A stretch of DNA of 15,485 bases, from NCBI GenBank assembly GCA_026396945.1, contig JAPLVX010000097.1, forward strand, positions 9,801 through 25,285, written 5' to 3'. Of this stretch, positions 12,796 to 15,485 are shown in pieces. Source of the stretch: Candidatus Falkowiibacteriota bacterium (GTDB lineage Bacteria; Patescibacteriota; Patescibacteriia; Patescibacteriales; UBA12465). Position 1 is the stretch's first letter; each line of letters begins with the position of its first letter. The position numbers were made by a program, and so were the translations under genes. Under the pieces are notes generated by a model. It ran no database searches, was not told where the DNA came from, and saw only the letters and a list, made by a program, of their open reading frames with translations.

Positions 12796-14828
12796 ATGAG
12801 GAAATCACTAACATCTTTTTTGATATTATCATTTTTAACGAGCGGTCTTTGGGGAGCGCCTTTTATAAATCCGGCGGCCGCGGCGGTTACGCCTAATGAT
12901 CCTTATTATTATAATCAGTGGTACCTGCCAAAAATTAGAGCCGATGTTGCCTGGGAACGAATTAACAGCAGCCCGAATATTACGATTGCGATTATTGATT
13001 CCGGCGTTCGGATTTAAAAGATAATATCTGGGTAAACGATAAAGAAATTGCCGGCAATAGCTTAGATGATGATAAAAATGGTTTTATTGATGATAAGAAT
13101 GGTTGGGATTTTATTACTAATAAACCCAACCCCTCACCTAAATTTTCACCGGGTTGGACTGAAGACGGTATTTCTCACGGCACGATGATCGCCGGCATAA
13201 TTGCGGCGGTCGGTAATAATCACCAAGGCGTGGCCGGGGTAACTTGGAAGGCAAAAATTATGCCTTTACGAGTCTTGGACGATAAGGGCGAGGGAAAATT
13301 AAGTGATGTAATTCGGGCGGTTGATTACGCGGTTAATAATGGAGCCGATATTATAAATTTAAGTTTTGTCAGTTTTAATTATAGCGAAGCCATGCAGGCG
13401 GCGATTCGCCGCGCTTATCAAGCGGGCGTAATCGTGGTCGCCGCCGCTGGGAATGAACAATCCGCGGGGAATGGCTACGATATTGATAAAACTCCAATTT
13501 ATCCGGCTTGTTACGACGGCGCCAACGGCGAAAATATGGTTTTAGGCGTGGCCGCGACTGATGCGCTGGACCAAAAAGCGAAATTCTCCAGCTATGGTTT
13601 TAGTTGTGTTGATATTGCGGCCCCGGGGGTAAGTTTTTTTAGCACCATAACTCAAGGTGGCAATCCGGCTGATACGAATAGAATTTATGACGGTTTTTGG
13701 TCCGGAACCTCCATGGCGGCGCCAATGATTTCCGGCACAATCGCTTTAATTGAAGAAATCAACCCGGAATTAAACCGCCAAGAAGTAATTGATATTTTAT
13801 TTAATTCAGCCGATAATATTTATCACTTGAACCCCAATTATTTGGGCCAATTAGGTCATGGCCGAGTTAATGTCGCCCTGGCGCTGGAAATGGCTCGAGA
13901 AAAATTATTTAATCGCTCGGGAAAAATTTTAATCTCGCCGTTTAAAAATTCTAATAAATTAGAGATCGTTAATAGTAACGGGGCGATTTTTAAAGAATTG
14001 TCCTTGGCCGAGAAGAAAAATTTAGCCTTAATCGCCGGGGATGTTAATGGTGACGGCGCGGATGAAATTATTGCTGCTCCGGAAGTGGGGACGCCGCCGC
14101 TAATTAGAATCTATAATCAAAGCGGAAAATTATCTAAAGAATTTTTAGCTTATGATAAAAACTTTCGGGGCGGTTTAAGTTTGGCCAGTGCTGACGTTGA
14201 CGGCGACGGACAAGACGAAATTATTGCGATTGCCGCCAGCGGGGGAACGAGTCAACTTAAGATTTTTAATAATCAAGGGCAACTTAAAAAGCAGTTTTTC
14301 GTCGATAGTAAGACTTATCGGGGTGGCTTTAATATCGCCGCCGGTAATATTGACGGCTTTGGCAACGCTGAAATTATTGTTGCTTATGGCGCCGGCGCCA
14401 AGCCTTTGCTTAAAATGTTTAATTTTACTGGCAAATTGCAGGGCCAATTCATGCCCTACGAATCGAAATTCAGGGGTGGAGTAAAAGTCGCGGTCGGTAA
14501 TATTGATGGTCGTAATAACCATAATAAACAGGAAATTATTGTCTCACCCGGGCCGGGAGCTAAGCCAATCGTTAAAGTTTATGATAATCACGCCCAGCTT
14601 AAGTGGCAATTTTCGGCCTATAACTCTAATTGGCAGGGCGGGGTGAGCGTGGCGGCCGGAGATTTGAATAATGACGGTCGGGCGGAAATAATTACCGCCG
14701 CTTATCCGGGCGCGGCCCCGCATGTCCGGACCTTTAATGACAAAGGGGAATTACTGGAATCATTTTACGCCTATGAAGAGAAATTTACCGGCGGCGTAAA
14801 TGTTGGCTTTATCAGAATTAATAATTAG
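12796..14828 (+). pseudogene. Secreted S8 subtilisin-like peptidase with FG-GAP propeller, frame broken near the catalytic Asp
   Basis: The gene would encode about 680 residues. The first 73 residues (12796-13017) carry a signal peptide ending near PAAAA, then NDPYYYNQWYLPKIRADVAW, the usual N-terminus of fervidolysin/thermitase-like subtilases, and the catalytic Asp in AIIDSGV. TAA at 13015-13017 stops this frame. From 13011, one frame back, the protein goes on without a stop to 14828: DLKDNIWVNDKE, the catalytic His in SHGTMIAG (codon 13176), the oxyanion Asn in AAAGNEQ, and the catalytic Ser in SGTSMAAP (codon 13710). The part after about 14022 is an FG-GAP repeat domain. Compared with the family, about 13 nt are missing at the break. 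The longest uninterrupted piece can start at ATG 13185 but lacks Asp, His and the signal peptide, so it cannot be an active peptidase. The break may be real or an assembly error. Confidence 0.85.
14022..14825 (+). repeat. Five-and-a-bit FG-GAP/VCBS repeats inside the S8 gene
   Basis: The repeats are seen at protein level, with unit starts at 14022, 14175, 14328, 14481 and 14643 and a partial unit at 14796. The units are 51 residues, except the fourth (54). Each has a hydrophobic strand, a Ca-binding-like loop (GDVNGDGADE, ADVDGDGQDE, GNIDGFGNAE, GNIDGRNNHNKQE, GDLNNDGRAE), an EII strand, and an end such as Y-x-x-K-F-R-GG. The third and fourth loops are degenerate. Such repeats form beta-propeller blades. 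The partial last unit may close the ring with the strand region before the first. Confidence 0.8.
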
Positions 14829-14900
14829 CGATGGCTCTCAATGAGATAATGAGCCCGTCAAACAAGAAGTCTTTTAAATAATTAATAAATTTTAAAATAT

Positions 14901-15485
14901 ATGCCTAAAAAAGTTATTTTTGATAAGAAGAATGTGCTGATTGCCGGCGGGGCCGGTTTTATCGGTTCGCATTTATGCGAGGAGCTAGTTAAAACTTGCA
15001 AAGTTATTTGCGTGGATAATTTTTCCAGCAGCACGGAAAAAAATATTGATTACTTGCTCGCCAATCCGGATTTTGTTTTTATCAACCACGATTTAGCGAC
15101 CCCCCTTGATTTAGAGGCGCAACCGGAATTAAAAAAGTTTAAAATTGAATTCCAGGGCCTACAAGAAATTTATAATTTAGCTTGTCCGATCTCGCCGAAA
15201 CGATTTTTAGCCAATCGCTTAAATATTTTACTGGCTAATTCATATGTGGTGAAAAATTTATTAGATTACGCGGTTAAATACGAAGCGAAATTTTTGCAAT
15301 TTTCTTCTTCGGTTGTTTACGGAAATCGGAATACCAAAGAGAGCTGGCAAGTCAAAGAGGAAGACTTGGGGCTTGTGGATAACTTATCGGAGCGAAGCGC
15401 TTATGACGAAGGGGAGCGCTTTGCCGAAACCCTGGTTTTTAATTGCCGCCGGGTGCACGGACTCGACGCTAAGATTATGCGGCTG
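14901..15485 (+). CDS. UDP-glucuronate decarboxylase-like NAD-dependent epimerase, 5' part
   Basis: The first 195 residues are present and the gene runs off the right edge. The Rossmann motif is GGAGFIGSHL (residues 16-25). VDNFSSSTEKNI and IYNLACPISPKRF match the UDP-xylose synthase (UXS) branch, where LACPASP is characteristic. SSSVVYGN and SAYDEGERFAETL match UXS SSSEVYG and S-x-YDEGKR-AETL. UXS converts UDP-glucuronate to UDP-xylose with NAD+. The catalytic pair is normally Tyr-x-x-x-Lys; here it is Y-D-E-G-E, so the Lys is Glu (codon GAG). The residue before VYG is Val instead of the usual Glu. Activity is therefore doubtful, although the fold should be kept. The ATG follows an AT-rich stretch with no Shine-Dalgarno sequence. 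It is close to the other nucleotide-sugar genes in the window. Confidence 0.8.
   Translation, partial: MPKKVIFDKKNVLIAGGAGFIGSHLCEELVKTCKVICVDNFSSSTEKNIDYLLANPDFVFINHDLATPLDLEAQPELKKFKIEFQGLQEIYNLACPISPKRFLANRLNILLANSYVVKNLLDYAVKYEAKFLQFSSSVVYGNRNTKESWQVKEEDLGLVDNLSERSAYDEGERFAETLVFNCRRVHGLDAKIMRL

Noticed and set aside
13009..13017. Programmed -1 frameshift in the S8 gene
   Set aside because: There is no slippery heptamer in the zero frame, and several family residues are missing as well as the frame, so a deletion explains it better.
14175..14522. Frames on both strands across the FG-GAP part
   Set aside because: They are shadows of the repeated blades in the real frame.
14022..14825. CRISPR-like or tandem DNA repeat array
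   Set aside because: The periodicity of 153-162 nt is in-frame protein repeats (propeller blades), with no short identical direct repeats or unique spacers.
14833..14855. GGCTC/GAGCC hairpin after the S8 gene
   Set aside because: It is a five-pair stem with a 13-nt loop and no U tract, too weak to call a terminator.
1..15485. tRNA, rRNA, insertion sequences, phage genes or attachment sites
   Set aside because: No cloverleaf with a T-loop signature, no rRNA-like stretch, no transposase or integrase motif and no terminal inverted repeats were seen.

Overview
The window looks like a stretch of chromosome from a small-genome bacterium of the Patescibacteria (Candidate Phyla Radiation, probably Parcubacteria-like). 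This rests on several things: a moderately AT-rich sequence, very short gaps between genes, an archaeal/eukaryotic-type (type 3) prolyl-tRNA synthetase, two MreB paralogs, an S8 peptidase fused to FG-GAP repeats, and almost no Shine-Dalgarno sequences before the start codons. No taxonomic marker is decisive. UGA behaves as a stop, because the U32 gene ends with it, so the standard bacterial code fits.

Layout. 1-84: the 3' end of an M48 (HtpX-like) peptidase gene with its terminator. 190-597 (minus): an unrecognised 135-aa secreted or membrane-anchored protein with its own promoter and terminator. 762-2015: a U32-family protein (TrhP/YegQ-like). 2030-2312: a gap with two tandem minus-strand transcription units, each with a TTGACA promoter and an intrinsic terminator, read here as candidate small RNAs. 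2321-2899: ruvA. 2968-10180: a long co-directional cluster with its own promoter and a terminator at 10228-10258. It holds proS, mreB, mreC, mreD, a PfkB sugar kinase, an RmlC-like cupin, a HIT hydrolase, rmlB and a stand-alone receiver protein. 10377-11384: a second mreB with a strong, nearly leaderless promoter. 11473-12684: a GT4 glycosyltransferase. 12796-14828: an S8 subtilase with a C-terminal FG-GAP beta-propeller. 14901 to the right edge: a truncated UDP-glucuronate decarboxylase-like epimerase.

How the genes fit together. Cell-shape genes (mreBCD and a second mreB) are interleaved with nucleotide-sugar and glycan genes (rmlB, RmlC-like, PfkB kinase, GT4, UXS-like). This suggests a cell-envelope neighbourhood. 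The receiver protein sits at the end of the main cluster, with no kinase in view.

Two genes have broken reading frames that can be reconstructed. mreC is shifted at a T7 run inside its membrane-segment codons. The S8 peptidase has lost about 13 nt right after the catalytic Asp motif, in a way consistent with deletion between two copies of CGGATT. Other points worth a second look are the paired small-RNA loci, an epimerase whose YxxxK lysine is Glu, a ProRS missing most of its zinc-ligand cysteines, and nearly leaderless promoters.
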